From Rhodothermales bacterium (GTDB lineage: Bacteria; Bacteroidota; Rhodothermia; Rhodothermales; JAHQVL01): a stretch of 64,000 nt of DNA. A program made the translations under genes and the position numbers. Each line of letters begins with the position of its first letter. Position 1 is the stretch's first letter. This document shows positions 39,013 to 47,614 of this stretch, piece after piece. The stretch is taken from the NCBI GenBank assembly GCA_041391505.1, contig JAWKNW010000005.1, positions 124,001 through 188,000 of the forward strand, read 5' to 3'. The notes beneath the pieces were generated by a model. It was given only the letters and a program-made list of their open reading frames with translations. It was not told where the DNA came from and made no database searches.

Positions 39013-39318
39013 GTGACCAAAGCCGATATTATTGACCGTGTAGCAACCGGAACCGGATTGACGAAGATCGAGACGGAAGCGGTGATCAATGGCTTTTTAA
39101 CTGTGTTGAAGGATGCGCTCGTCGACGAAGAACGCATCGAGATCCGGGGTTTCGGCTCCTTTAAAGTGCAGGAGCGCGCACCCCGCATCGCGCGCAACCC
39201 GCGAACCAACGAAGAGGTCGAGGTCGAGGCCTGCTACGTGCCCGTCTTCAAACCCTCGCAAAGCTTTCGCACGGTAGTCATGGACGCGGCCCGCAAACGG
39301 CACCGCGTCAAAAAATAA
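39013..39318 (+). CDS. HU/IHF family DNA-binding protein
   Basis: 101 residues from a GTG at 39013; the frame upstream of it is not HU-like. Matches the bacterial HU/IHF fold: VTKADIIDRVATGTGLTKIETEAVINGFLTVLKDAL then the conserved core ERIEIRGFGSFKVQERAPRIARNPRTNEEVEV and the proline-turn region. HU proteins bend DNA non-specifically and IHF does so at sites. The length and the RNPRT motif are normal. It is 11 bp upstream of the zinc-ribbon gene and begins a four-gene unit ending in modB. Confidence 0.93.
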   Translation: MTKADIIDRVATGTGLTKIETEAVINGFLTVLKDALVDEERIEIRGFGSFKVQERAPRIARNPRTNEEVEVEACYVPVFKPSQSFRTVVMDAARKRHRVKK

Positions 39319-39329
39319 CCCCACCCCAG

Positions 39330-40454
39330 ATGGATAACGAGTCGGTTTTGAGCTGCCCTTCGTGCGGCGCAATGCTGGAACCCGATACGCAGGTTTGTGA
39401 CCTGTGCGGGACGGACGTACACGCGGTGCTGTCCGAGGCCATTGACGAAGCGGCGGACGAGGGCGTTGCCGTGGCAGCGGCCCCTGCCGAGGAGCCTGCG
39501 ATGAATGTCCCGGCCCCTTTTTGCCACATGTGTGGCCATCAGAACCCGGCCGGCGCCCGGTTCTGCAGCGCCTGCGGCACGGCGCTGGTAGCTACCGCGG
39601 CGAAACCCGCGCCGGCCCGGACGCCCTCCCGCAAGAAAACGCAAGCGGCCGGCAAACGGAAGTCGGCAGCCCCGCCTGCCGCGGCGCAGGCCGCTCCGGT
39701 CTCCGCCCCTCCGGGCAAGCACATCTTTGTGCTGATCGCGACCGCCGTGCTGATCGTCGTTGCGCTCTACCAGATCACGAGCGTGAGCAAGATCCACTTC
39801 GCCGCCGAGCCGGAGGCTCCCGTCGCCGAGACGCGCTCGTCCTCCAACGGCACCGACGCCCGGCAGGCCCCGCCGCTATCGGGCGATCTGGCCGATCAGG
39901 TCGCGGCCCTGGAAGACGAACTCGCCGGCCTCACCGGCGCGGCGCTGCAGGCCAAACAGGATGAACTCGCGGCAGTCCTCGCCGGCGCCGGCCGCACCGA
40001 CCGGGTGGCCGAGCTGCGCGAGGCGTGGGCGCGCGAGGCCAACACGCCGGAAGCCTGGAAGGCCGCCGGCGATGCCCTGTACGTGTACATGGAGTCGGTC
40101 CAGGGCGAAGAACGGATGGATATCGCCCAGCGCACCGCCGACGCGTACGACAAGGCGCTCGCCCTCGGGCCGGACGACCTCGTCGCCCGCACGGCCATGG
40201 CGATGGCCTACATGAACACCCGCGCGCCGATGCAGGGCGTCATGCAAATCCGCCAGGTGCTCGAGACGGACCCCAATCACCTGGAGGGCAACTTCTATTA
40301 CGGGGTGATGCTGATGCAGATCAGCCGAATCGATCAGGCCGTCGCCCAGTTCGAAAAGGTGAAGACGCTTGTCGGCCCCGAACATCCGCTCTATCGTCAG
40401 GCCGAGGTGATGCTTGCCAACATCAGGACGCTCGGCCGGAATGGGAATTCGTGA
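39330..40454 (+). CDS. Membrane protein with two zinc ribbons and TPR repeats
   Basis: 374 residues. Two zinc ribbons of four cysteines each lie at the N-terminus (CPSCGAML ... CDLCG and CHMCGHQNPAGARFCSACG, residues about 7 to 85). One transmembrane helix follows (HIFVLIATAVLIVVALYQI, near residue 130), then a coiled coil (LADQVAALEDELAGLTGAALQAK) and three tetratricopeptide repeats to the end. The topology places zinc ribbons in the cytoplasm and TPRs in the periplasm, or the reverse. No function is recognised. It sits between HU and modA genes, with the modA start overlapping its stop. Confidence 0.75.
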   Translation: MDNESVLSCPSCGAMLEPDTQVCDLCGTDVHAVLSEAIDEAADEGVAVAAAPAEEPAMNVPAPFCHMCGHQNPAGARFCSACGTALVATAAKPAPARTPSRKKTQAAGKRKSAAPPAAAQAAPVSAPPGKHIFVLIATAVLIVVALYQITSVSKIHFAAEPEAPVAETRSSSNGTDARQAPPLSGDLADQVAALEDELAGLTGAALQAKQDELAAVLAGAGRTDRVAELREAWAREANTPEAWKAAGDALYVYMESVQGEERMDIAQRTADAYDKALALGPDDLVARTAMAMAYMNTRAPMQGVMQIRQVLETDPNHLEGNFYYGVMLMQISRIDQAVAQFEKVKTLVGPEHPLYRQAEVMLANIRTLGRNGNS

Positions 40455-41241
40455 TCGGGCCCGGGGTCTGGCGTACGGGTTGACGCTGGCGCTGGGCCTC
40501 CTCGCGGGATGTGCGCCGCCGGCGACAGACAACGAACTGACGCTCTTCGTGGCCGCCTCCCTCACGGATGTGGCTGAGGATATGGCGCGGGCGTTCGAAC
40601 AGGCGCATCCCGGGATGCCCGTCCGGGTGCACGCCGCGGCCAGTTCCGTGTTGGCCCGGCAGATCGATGAAGGCGCGCCGGCTGACGTCTTTTTTCTGGC
40701 CAATGAGGCCTGGAGCGATTATCTCGTGGATCGCGGCCGCGTGGAAGGGACGGTGCGCCGGCCTGTATCCAACCGGCTGGTTTTGATTGCCCGCCGCGGC
40801 GCGCCGGCCGTGGATTCGCTGCTCCGCCTTCCTGCCAACGCGACGATCGCGCTGGCCGACCCCGAGCACGTGCCGGCCGGCATCTATGCGCGCGAAGCGC
40901 TGGTCTGTCTCGGGCAATGGGATCGCCTCGCGGCGTCGGTCCTGCCGGCGCTGGATGTCCGCGCCGCGCTGCACACTGTCGATCAGGGGGTGGCCGATTA
41001 TGGCATCGTCTACGCAACCGATATCCCGTCGGTCCCGGCGGTCGACGTGCGTTTCGTGCTTCCGTCGCGCTGCCAGCCCGACATCCGCTATACCCTGGGG
41101 CGCGTGCGGCAGTCGACGCATCCTCAACAGGCGGATCAACTGGTGGCGTTCCTGATGGCCGACGCGCGTGCCGCCGACTGGGAACGGTACGGGTTTGTCC
41201 GGTGCGTCGCGGCGGATACGACGGGCGCTGCGCCATGCTGA
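40441..41241 (+). CDS. modA: Molybdate ABC transporter substrate-binding protein
   Basis: 266 residues from the ATG at 40441, which begins a lipoprotein signal (GLTLALGLLAGC). The ModA pattern follows: LTLFVAASLTDVAEDMARAFEQAHPG, AAASSVLARQIDEGAPADVFF, and TVDQGVADYGIVYATD. It binds molybdate or tungstate in the periplasm. The start overlaps the end of the zinc-ribbon gene by 14 bp, and its own end overlaps modB by 7 bp, so the three are translationally linked. Confidence 0.93.
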   Translation: MGIRDRARGLAYGLTLALGLLAGCAPPATDNELTLFVAASLTDVAEDMARAFEQAHPGMPVRVHAAASSVLARQIDEGAPADVFFLANEAWSDYLVDRGRVEGTVRRPVSNRLVLIARRGAPAVDSLLRLPANATIALADPEHVPAGIYAREALVCLGQWDRLAASVLPALDVRAALHTVDQGVADYGIVYATDIPSVPAVDVRFVLPSRCQPDIRYTLGRVRQSTHPQQADQLVAFLMADARAADWERYGFVRCVAADTTGAAPC

Positions 41242-41927
41242 GCGGCGAAGAATGGGCCATCATCGCCCTGTCGTTGCGGGTAGCGCTGGTCTCCGTGCTG
41301 GTGGCGCTCCCTCCCGGCGTGTGGCTGGCCTATCACATGGCCCGCCGCTCATTTCCCGGCGTGTTTCTGCTCGAAAACCTGGTGCAGCTGCCGCTGGTAC
41401 TGCCGCCGATTGTGACCGGCTACCTGCTGCTGGTTCTTTTTTCGCCGGAAGGGGCGCTCGGCGCGTTTTTGCTGGGGACCTTCGGCATCCGAATCCCCTT
41501 TACGTGGACGGGCGCCTGCATCGCCGCCGGCGTCGTCGGGTTTCCGCTCCTGGTGCAGACCGTCCGTGTGGCCATCGAACAGATTCGCCCCGAGTGGGAG
41601 GAAGCCGTCTATGTCTACGGGGGCGGGACCTGGGAGGCGTTTCGTTATGTCGTGCTGCCGCTGGCCGGCAGAGGCATCGCAGCGGGGTTCACGCTGGCTT
41701 TTGCGCGCGCGCTGGGGGAATTCGGCGCGACGATCGTCCTGGCCGGCAACATCCCCGGCCGAACCCGCACCTTGCCGCTGGCGATCTTCACGCGGCTCAA
41801 CCAGGTCGGCGGCGACGCGGGCGCCTGGCGGCTTGTGTGGATCGCGGTGGGCATCTCCATCCTGAGCCTCATCATTCATACGGTGCTTTCTCGCCGGCTA
41901 CACAACCCGCGGGAAGGCGATACGTAA
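41235..41927 (+). CDS. modB: Molybdate ABC transporter permease
   Basis: 230 residues from the ATG at 41235, inside the end of modA. Five to six hydrophobic segments. The ModB signature EFGATIVLAGNIPGRTRTLPLAIF and the EAA-loop-like region EEAVYVYGGGTWEAFRYVVLPLAGRG are intact. It forms the inner-membrane channel for ModA-bound molybdate. No modC ATPase gene follows; the next gene is a TPM-domain protein. Confidence 0.93.
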   Translation: MLSGEEWAIIALSLRVALVSVLVALPPGVWLAYHMARRSFPGVFLLENLVQLPLVLPPIVTGYLLLVLFSPEGALGAFLLGTFGIRIPFTWTGACIAAGVVGFPLLVQTVRVAIEQIRPEWEEAVYVYGGGTWEAFRYVVLPLAGRGIAAGFTLAFARALGEFGATIVLAGNIPGRTRTLPLAIFTRLNQVGGDAGAWRLVWIAVGISILSLIIHTVLSRRLHNPREGDT

Positions 41928-42050
41928 CGCGGGGCATCGCGTCGGCAAGCCGGCCGATGCAAAGTCCGAACGCGCGTTGTACCTTGTGCCTCGCCGGCGG
42001 CGCGAGTCGGACCGCTTCATAACGCCGCCACGCAACCCAGAACGGACGCT

Positions 42051-42713
42051 ATGCGACATACATTCACGGAAGAGGAATTAAAGCGGATTCGCGAAGCCGT
42101 CGCGCGTGCGGAGCGGCAGACGTCGGGCGAGATCGTCCCGTTTGTGGTTTCGCAGAGCGATCGGTACGACATCACGGTCTGGCGCGGCGCCTCGATGGCG
42201 GCGATCGTGGCGATGGGGCTCGTAGGGCTATTGCATGTGTTTTATCAGGGGTGGGGGCTCGCCTGGCTGTATACCGGCCAGGGCGTCGCGTTCATGGCGC
42301 TCGTCGCCGGCGCGCTCGGGGCGCTCGCGGGCGCGTATGTCGATCCGCTGAAACGCTTCATGGCGGGTGCGACGCTGCTCGACCGTACGGTGCACAACCG
42401 GGCGATGCGTGCCTTTGTCGAGGAAGAGGTGTTCAATACCAAGGATCGCACGGGCATCCTGCTGTTCATTTCGCTCCTCGAACATCGCATCGAGGTCATC
42501 GGCGACGAAGGGATCAACCGCAAGGTGACGGTCGAGGACTGGGCCGGCGTGGTGGCCGAAATCCGCAAAGGCATCATCGAGAATCGATTCATAGATGGGC
42601 TGGAACGCGCGGTCGACATGTGCGGCAGCTTGCTCGACCGCAAGGGCGTGCTCATCCAGCCCGACGATACGAACGAACTACCCAACGATATCCGTTTTTC
42701 CGACGAGGGGTGA
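42051..42713 (+). CDS. TPM-domain membrane protein
   Basis: 220 residues. An N-terminal amphipathic segment (MRHTFTEEELKRIREAVARAERQTSGEIVPFVV) starts a TPM-type fold. Two membrane segments follow (VAMGLVGLLHVFY; GQGVAFMALVAGALGALAGAYV), then the soluble domain ILLFISLLEHRIEVIGDEGINRKV that matches the TPM family. These proteins occur with LemA or as inner-membrane stress proteins; activity in bacteria is not settled. It lies 3 bp upstream of a second TPM-domain gene. Confidence 0.82.
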   Translation: MRHTFTEEELKRIREAVARAERQTSGEIVPFVVSQSDRYDITVWRGASMAAIVAMGLVGLLHVFYQGWGLAWLYTGQGVAFMALVAGALGALAGAYVDPLKRFMAGATLLDRTVHNRAMRAFVEEEVFNTKDRTGILLFISLLEHRIEVIGDEGINRKVTVEDWAGVVAEIRKGIIENRFIDGLERAVDMCGSLLDRKGVLIQPDDTNELPNDIRFSDEG

Positions 42714-42716
42714 TGT

Positions 42717-43670
42717 ATGCGACGTTGTCGCGCCGCGGTGCTGGTGCTGATCGCTTTTTTGCTTCCGCTGGCGGCCCCCCTCGCCTTCGCCCAGCAGGTG
42801 CCGCCGCTTACCGGGCGCGTGGTGGATCGCGCGGAGATCCTCAGCGCCGGCGCCGAACGTGAACTCGAGCAGTTGCTGGCGGCGCACGAAGATTCCACGT
42901 CCAACCAGATCGCCGTCCTCACCATCCGTTCGCTGGACGGCGCCGATCTTGAATCTTATTCGCTCGAGGTGGCGCGCGCCTGGGAGCTCGGGCAGGCCGG
43001 CCGCGACAACGGCGTCCTCCTGCTCGTCGCCGTCGAGGACCGAAAGATGCGCATCGAGGTGGGCTACGGGCTCGAGGGGTCGCTCACGGACGCGGTCGCG
43101 GGACGCATCATCCGGAATGAGCTTCGTCCCTATTTCCAGCAGGAAGATTATGAGGGCGGCATCCGGGCCGGCGTGATCGCCATCATGGATGCGATCGCCG
43201 GCAGCTACGAGGGCGAAGACGACGTGTCGGAAATGCCCTGGTTTCTCCGGATCGTCTTCGGGATCATGTTCGTCGGGATGCCGCTGGTGATTTCGCTGAC
43301 GTCGGCATTTGGGAAGGGGATCGGGCGCTGGTTCGTCATTCTGTTTTTCGCCCCGTTTATCGGCACCGGCAGCGTCGTGCTAACGTCCTCTCCCCGCATC
43401 GCGCTCGTGCTGCTCGCCATCTACATCATCGGGCACATCGCCTTCGCGATCTACATCCGGCGTTCCCCCCGATGGCAAGCTTTTTCAGCGCGGTGGGATC
43501 GGGCGGAGAAAAATGGCGGCAAGGTGCCCATTCACGTGTTCGGGCACACCTTCCATGTCACGCCGAGCAACTTCCAGAGCAGCGGCTCGGGGTCGTCGAG
43601 TTCGGGCGGGAGTTCGTTCAGCGGCGGTGGCGGGTCGTTCGGCGGAGGTGGGGCCTCGGGGGGGTGGTGA
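42717..43670 (+). CDS. TPM-domain (YgcG family) exported membrane protein with Gly/Ser tail
   Basis: 317 residues. Signal peptide (LVLIAFLLPLAAPLAFA), then the TPM domain (GRVVDRAEILSAGAERELEQLLAAHE, IAVLTIRSLDGADLESYSLEVARAWELGQAGRDNGVLLLVA, and RIEVGYGLEGSLTD), then two to three membrane helices (about 190 to 250) and a glycine/serine-rich tail (SSGGSSFSGGGGSFGG). This is the standard YgcG layout. It probably pairs with the preceding TPM protein. A LemA gene, the usual neighbour, is not present here. Confidence 0.87.
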   Translation: MRRCRAAVLVLIAFLLPLAAPLAFAQQVPPLTGRVVDRAEILSAGAERELEQLLAAHEDSTSNQIAVLTIRSLDGADLESYSLEVARAWELGQAGRDNGVLLLVAVEDRKMRIEVGYGLEGSLTDAVAGRIIRNELRPYFQQEDYEGGIRAGVIAIMDAIAGSYEGEDDVSEMPWFLRIVFGIMFVGMPLVISLTSAFGKGIGRWFVILFFAPFIGTGSVVLTSSPRIALVLLAIYIIGHIAFAIYIRRSPRWQAFSARWDRAEKNGGKVPIHVFGHTFHVTPSNFQSSGSGSSSSGGSSFSGGGGSFGGGGASGGW

Positions 43671-43673
43671 GCC

Positions 43674-44102
43674 TCAGGTGGTCTCGATCTCCAGGATGAG
43701 CTGGTCGGCGTCGCGCACGAAGAGCCGGCCCTCGATCTCGTCGTACGGGTAACTGGCCGCATCCATCCGCGCACGGAGCGCGTGCCAGTCGCGCTGCGGC
43801 AGGCAAAAGCCCACATGGTGGATGCCGCCCCGGCCCGGGATGCTCGGATGCATCATTTCGGGCATCTCGATGATCTCCATCACATCCAGCCCCTCCATGT
43901 CGACGAGCATGGCGCGCATCCGCCCCTTGCGAATCGGGTCTTCTTCCCGTACGCGGATCGACAGCCCGAGGATGTGCACGTAGAAGTACAGCGCCCGGTC
44001 CAGATCTGCCGTCATGATCGCGGCATGCGTGAGCCGGAGCGCGGCGCTGGCGCGCACCGGGCGGGAACGAGGCGACGGGGGTGAGGATGACGGCGTGGAC
44101 AT
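43674..44102 (-). CDS. VOC (glyoxalase/bleomycin-resistance) family protein
   Basis: 142 residues from the ATG at 44102; a TTG further out is less likely. It has the two-module metal-binding pattern: LTHAAIMTADLDRALYFYVHILGLSI and GGIHHVGFCLPQRDWHALRARM with histidine and a later glutamate (LILEIE). VOC proteins include glyoxalases and dioxygenases; which one is not decidable. It is the last gene of the suf unit (14 bp after the AAA+ regulator) and is convergent with the TPM gene. Confidence 0.8.
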   Translation of the reverse strand: MSTPSSSPPSPRSRPVRASAALRLTHAAIMTADLDRALYFYVHILGLSIRVREEDPIRKGRMRAMLVDMEGLDVMEIIEMPEMMHPSIPGRGGIHHVGFCLPQRDWHALRARMDAASYPYDEIEGRLFVRDADQLILEIETT

Positions 44103-44116
44103 GGAACGATGCGTGG

Positions 44117-45553
44117 TCAATTCATGGGGTAAGTCGTTTCGAGCGTAAGCCGATCCAGGGCGATGCCGAGGCGCTTGATCTTTTTGTAGAGCCCCTGGCG
44201 CGTGAGGCCGAGCGCTTCCGCCGACGACGTGATGTGCCCGCCATGCTGGCGCAGGACACTGACGATGGCGCGGCGTTCGGTCTGCGCGAGGAGGTCGCCC
44301 AGGGAGCCGGCGGCCTGCCGGACGGGCTCTTCGAGCCGGTCCGCCGGCGGGCGGTGGACCCGCAAGTCGGGCGAGAGATCGGCGAGATCGATGACGGGGG
44401 CGGGTTCGCTGTGCAGGAGCGTCACGATCCGTTCCAGCTCGTTGCGGAGCTGGCGCACGTTGCCCGGCCAGTGGTGCAGGGCGAGCGCTTCGGCCGCCGC
44501 ATCGGTGACGCTGGCCGCCGGCGCACTGGCCGGCGTGAACGCCGCGATGAAGGTGTGCGCGAGGATCGGGATGTCCTCCCGGCGCATCCGGAGCGGGGGC
44601 ACCTCCACCGCGCCGGGGCCGAGCCGCTCCAGGATGTCCGCGTAGTCACCGAGCGCCAGCTCGTCGAGCGACCGGCGCGTCCCGGCGATGACGCGCGCCG
44701 GCCTCGAGCCGTCGGGGGCGTCGAGCCGGACGAAGAGGCGCTCGCGCGCGCCGGCCGGCAGGTCGGCGATTTCGTGGAGGTAGAGCGTGCCGCCGGCCGC
44801 GTCCGTCCAGGCGCCGGCGTCGCGCTCCGATCCAAAGAGCCGCGCGTCCGCGTAGGCGGACGACGAGGCGTCGTACCGGAACGAGATAAAGGGCGCGCCG
44901 GGGTCATGCCGCTGATGCAGGGAGCGCGCGAGCGACATCTTGCCCGCGCCGCGCTCGCCGGCGAACAGGAGGGCCAGCCGCGACGACGACAGGAGGTCGA
45001 GCCGTGCCTGCACGGCGCGCATGGCTTCGCTCGGCCAGGCCGGGGCGTCCGTCGACGCCGGCGCTACCCGCGCGGCCTGGGCATCGGGCATCCACTGAAA
45101 GATCGCGACGGCTTCGCGGCGCGCATCGGCTGCGAGGGCGGGCTCGTCGAGCCGATCGAACGCTTCCGCCCGGGCGAGGCGCGCCCAGGCATAGTCCGGC
45201 ATCCGGTAGGCCCGGCGAAAGGCGACGGCTGCCTCGTCGACGCTGCGGAGCGCACAGTAGGGCGACGCCGGCATCTGGCGGAGCCGGCTCCAGGCCATCC
45301 AGAATCGTACTTCCGCGGCGGCGCCCGGAGCCTGGCGCTCGAGCGCGGGGAGGTCCACCGCCAGCAGCCACGACAGGGCGGTGTCCGGGTCGCTCCGGTC
45401 CAGCAGGGCGACACGGGCGAGCAGCGCGCGTACGACGGCCTGGCCGGGCGTCGCCTCCGATGTCATCACCGGTTCGAGCATCCGCGCCACATCGGCCGCC
45501 CGGTTTTCCGCGAGCAGCCGGCGGGCAATCGCTATCGTCTGCGCCAGCTTCAA
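44117..45553 (-). CDS. Degenerate AAA+ (sigma-54 activator-like) / Fis-type regulator
   Basis: 478 residues in three parts. The N-terminal 160 residues look TPR-like. The middle is a sigma-54-activator AAA+ domain: Walker A is the variant GERGAGKMSLAR (about 199 to 210), the Walker B is GGTLYLHEIADLP with His where Asp is expected (about 260), and the GAFTGA loop is missing (LFGSERDAGAWTD is in its place). The C-terminus is a Fis-type helix-turn-helix (GHITSSAEALGLTRQGLYKKIKRLG). Without GAFTGA it is unlikely to contact sigma-54. It follows sufT with one base between, so it belongs to the suf unit and may regulate it. Confidence 0.8.
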   Translation of the reverse strand: MKLAQTIAIARRLLAENRAADVARMLEPVMTSEATPGQAVVRALLARVALLDRSDPDTALSWLLAVDLPALERQAPGAAAEVRFWMAWSRLRQMPASPYCALRSVDEAAVAFRRAYRMPDYAWARLARAEAFDRLDEPALAADARREAVAIFQWMPDAQAARVAPASTDAPAWPSEAMRAVQARLDLLSSSRLALLFAGERGAGKMSLARSLHQRHDPGAPFISFRYDASSSAYADARLFGSERDAGAWTDAAGGTLYLHEIADLPAGARERLFVRLDAPDGSRPARVIAGTRRSLDELALGDYADILERLGPGAVEVPPLRMRREDIPILAHTFIAAFTPASAPAASVTDAAAEALALHHWPGNVRQLRNELERIVTLLHSEPAPVIDLADLSPDLRVHRPPADRLEEPVRQAAGSLGDLLAQTERRAIVSVLRQHGGHITSSAEALGLTRQGLYKKIKRLGIALDRLTLETTYPMN

Positions 45554-45554
45554 C

Positions 45555-45893
45555 TTACATGAACCCCAGATCGAGGCGCGCTTCGTCGCTCATCATGTCG
45601 ATCGTGTAGGGCGGATCGAACGTGAGCTGCACCCGGGCGTCGGTGATGCCCGGGACCTCGCGGACGCGGTTTTCGACTTCCTGCGGCAGGCTGCCGGCCA
45701 CCGGGCAGCCCGGCGCCGTCAGCGTCATGAGGACGAACGCGGAACGGTCCGGGAAGACCTTGATCTCGTAGATCAGCCCCAGGTCGTAGATGTTGACCGG
45801 GATCTCGGGATCGTAGATCGTCTTCAGCGCCTCGAGGATGCGATTCTCAAGTTCTTCGTCGCTTACGTCGGTGACGTCGTTTTCGCTCTGCAT
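45555..45893 (-). CDS. sufT: MIP18/DUF59 family Fe-S assembly factor (SufT)
   Basis: 112 residues with the DUF59 core YDPEIPVNIYDLGLIYEIKV and TAPGCPVAGSLPQEVENRV, containing the family cysteine. It helps mature Fe-S proteins in the cytoplasm. Short for a fused SufT but normal for the stand-alone form. It is nine bases after sufE and one base before the AAA+ regulator. Confidence 0.92.
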   Translation of the reverse strand: MQSENDVTDVSDEELENRILEALKTIYDPEIPVNIYDLGLIYEIKVFPDRSAFVLMTLTAPGCPVAGSLPQEVENRVREVPGITDARVQLTFDPPYTIDMMSDEARLDLGFM

Positions 45894-45902
45894 GGCGTAT
45901 TC

Positions 45903-46337
45903 TCAGGAAGAAGTAGGGGCCGCGCCGGAGAGGGCGGCCGCGTACAGTTTCATCTGTTTGATCATCGCGTTGAGCCCGTTTTTTCGCGTGGGCGACAGGT
46001 GCTCTTTCATCTCGATGGCGTCGAGAAACGCGAGGTCCGCCGCGAGGATCTCATCCGGGGACAACCCCGAAAGCACCCGGATCAGGAGGGCGATCAGGCC
46101 CTTCGTGATGGCGGCGTCGCTGTCCGCCGTAAAGATCACGCGGCCGTCCTGCCGTTCGGCGTGCAGCCAGACCTGCGACTGGCAGCCCTTGATCTTGTAG
46201 GCGTCGGTTTTGTAGACCGGATCGATGGCCGGCAGCTTCGCGGCCTGATCGATCAGGTGTTCGTAGCGCCCCATCCAGTCGTCGAACAGGTCGAACTCCT
46301 CGATGATGTCGTGTTCGCGTCGTTGCGTCTCGGTCAT
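45903..46337 (-). CDS. sufE: SufE sulfur acceptor
   Basis: 144 residues, typical length. The persulfide-carrying cysteine is in KIKGCQSQVW, with the flanking helical pattern (MTETQRREHDIIEEFDLFDDWMGRYEHLID and ALLIRVLSGLSPDEIL). It takes sulfur from SufS and gives it to SufB. It lies seven bases after sufS and nine bases before sufT. Confidence 0.96.
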   Translation of the reverse strand: MTETQRREHDIIEEFDLFDDWMGRYEHLIDQAAKLPAIDPVYKTDAYKIKGCQSQVWLHAERQDGRVIFTADSDAAITKGLIALLIRVLSGLSPDEILAADLAFLDAIEMKEHLSPTRKNGLNAMIKQMKLYAAALSGAAPTSS

Positions 46338-46344
46338 CGCGTCG

Positions 46345-47601
46345 TCAGGAGAACAGGGCCTGAACCTTGAGCAGGCCGGCGTGGAGCCGGTCGATCTCCT
46401 CGCGGGTGTTGTAGAATGCCAGCGACGCGCGCGCCGTGCCGGGAATCCCCAGTCGATCCATCAGCGGCTGGGTGCAGTGGTGCCCGGTCCGCACGGCGAT
46501 GCCGAGCCGGTCGAGCACGGCCCCCGTGTCGTAGGGATGAATGTCGCCCAGCAGAAACGAGACCACGCTCGCCTTGTCCGGAGCCGTCCCGATGAACCGG
46601 ATGCCGTTGAGGGTCGCGAGCTTGCGGGTTGCGTAGGCGAGCAGGTCCCGCTCGTAGGCGGCGATGGCATCCATCCCGATCCCTTCCAGGTACCTGATCG
46701 CGGCGTCGAGACCGACGACGCCGGCGATGTGGGGGGTGCCGGCTTCGAACTTGTGGGGAAGGCTGTTAAAGGTCGTTTTTTCGAAGGATACCGTCTCGAT
46801 CATGTCGCCCCCCGCCTGATAGGGCGGCATGGCGTCGAGCAGGGCTTCTTTGCCGTACAGCACGCCGATCCCGGTGGGGCCGAACATCTTGTGGCTGGAG
46901 AAGGCACAGAAGTCGACATCCAGCGCCTGGACGTCGACCGCCTCGTGCGGGACGGCCTGCGCGCTGTCCAGCAGCACGGGAATGCCGCGCCGATGCGCTT
47001 CCTCGATGATCGAACGGACCGGGTTGATGGTGCCGAGCGCGTTCGAGATGTGGCTGATGGCCACGATCCGGGTGCGCTCGTCGAGCAGCGCGCCGTAGAC
47101 GTCCAGGTCGAGCACGCCGGCCTCGGAAACGGGCACGACGCGCAGCGACGCCCCTTTTTCCTCACAGATCAGTTGCCACGGGACGATGTTGGAGTGATGC
47201 TCCAGCGTCGAAATGACGACGTTGTCGCCGGCGCCGATCCGGGCGCGGCCAAAGCTCGTCGCGACCAGGTTGATCGATTCCGTCGTGCCGCGGGTAAAGA
47301 TGATTTCGTGGCTGTGCCGCGCGTTGATGAAGCGCTGGACGCTTGCCCGGCCGGCTTCGTAGGCGTCCGTCGCCCACTGGCTCAACGTGTGGACGCCCCG
47401 GTGCACATTGCTGTTTTCGGTCTGGTAGTAGGCCGTGATCCGGTCGATGACCGCGCGCGGCTTCTGCGAGGTGGCCGCGTTGTCGAAATACACCAGCGGC
47501 TGCCCGTGCACCTCCTGGTGGAGCGCCGGGAAGTCCTCCCGGATGCGGGCGACGTCGAAGGCGTCGACGGACGGATGGGCGAGGTCGGATGGGGCCGGCA
47601 T
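46345..47601 (-). CDS. sufS: SufS cysteine desulfurase
   Basis: 418 residues from the ATG at 47601. Class II cysteine desulfurase. The PLP lysine is in AFSSHKMFGPTGIGVLYG, the catalytic cysteine in VRTGHHCTQPLM, and the N-terminal DFPALHQEVHGQPLVYFDNAATSQ is standard. It removes sulfur from cysteine and passes it to SufE. It follows sufD by 13 bases and precedes sufE by seven. Confidence 0.97.
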   Translation of the reverse strand: MPAPSDLAHPSVDAFDVARIREDFPALHQEVHGQPLVYFDNAATSQKPRAVIDRITAYYQTENSNVHRGVHTLSQWATDAYEAGRASVQRFINARHSHEIIFTRGTTESINLVATSFGRARIGAGDNVVISTLEHHSNIVPWQLICEEKGASLRVVPVSEAGVLDLDVYGALLDERTRIVAISHISNALGTINPVRSIIEEAHRRGIPVLLDSAQAVPHEAVDVQALDVDFCAFSSHKMFGPTGIGVLYGKEALLDAMPPYQAGGDMIETVSFEKTTFNSLPHKFEAGTPHIAGVVGLDAAIRYLEGIGMDAIAAYERDLLAYATRKLATLNGIRFIGTAPDKASVVSFLLGDIHPYDTGAVLDRLGIAVRTGHHCTQPLMDRLGIPGTARASLAFYNTREEIDRLHAGLLKVQALFS

Positions 47602-47614
47602 GGTCGGTGCGTGG

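Noticed and set aside
44081..45562. 493-codon forward frame antisense to the AAA+ regulator
   Set aside because: The regulator frame has AAA+ and Fis motifs; the antisense product is Arg/Gly-rich and motif-free.
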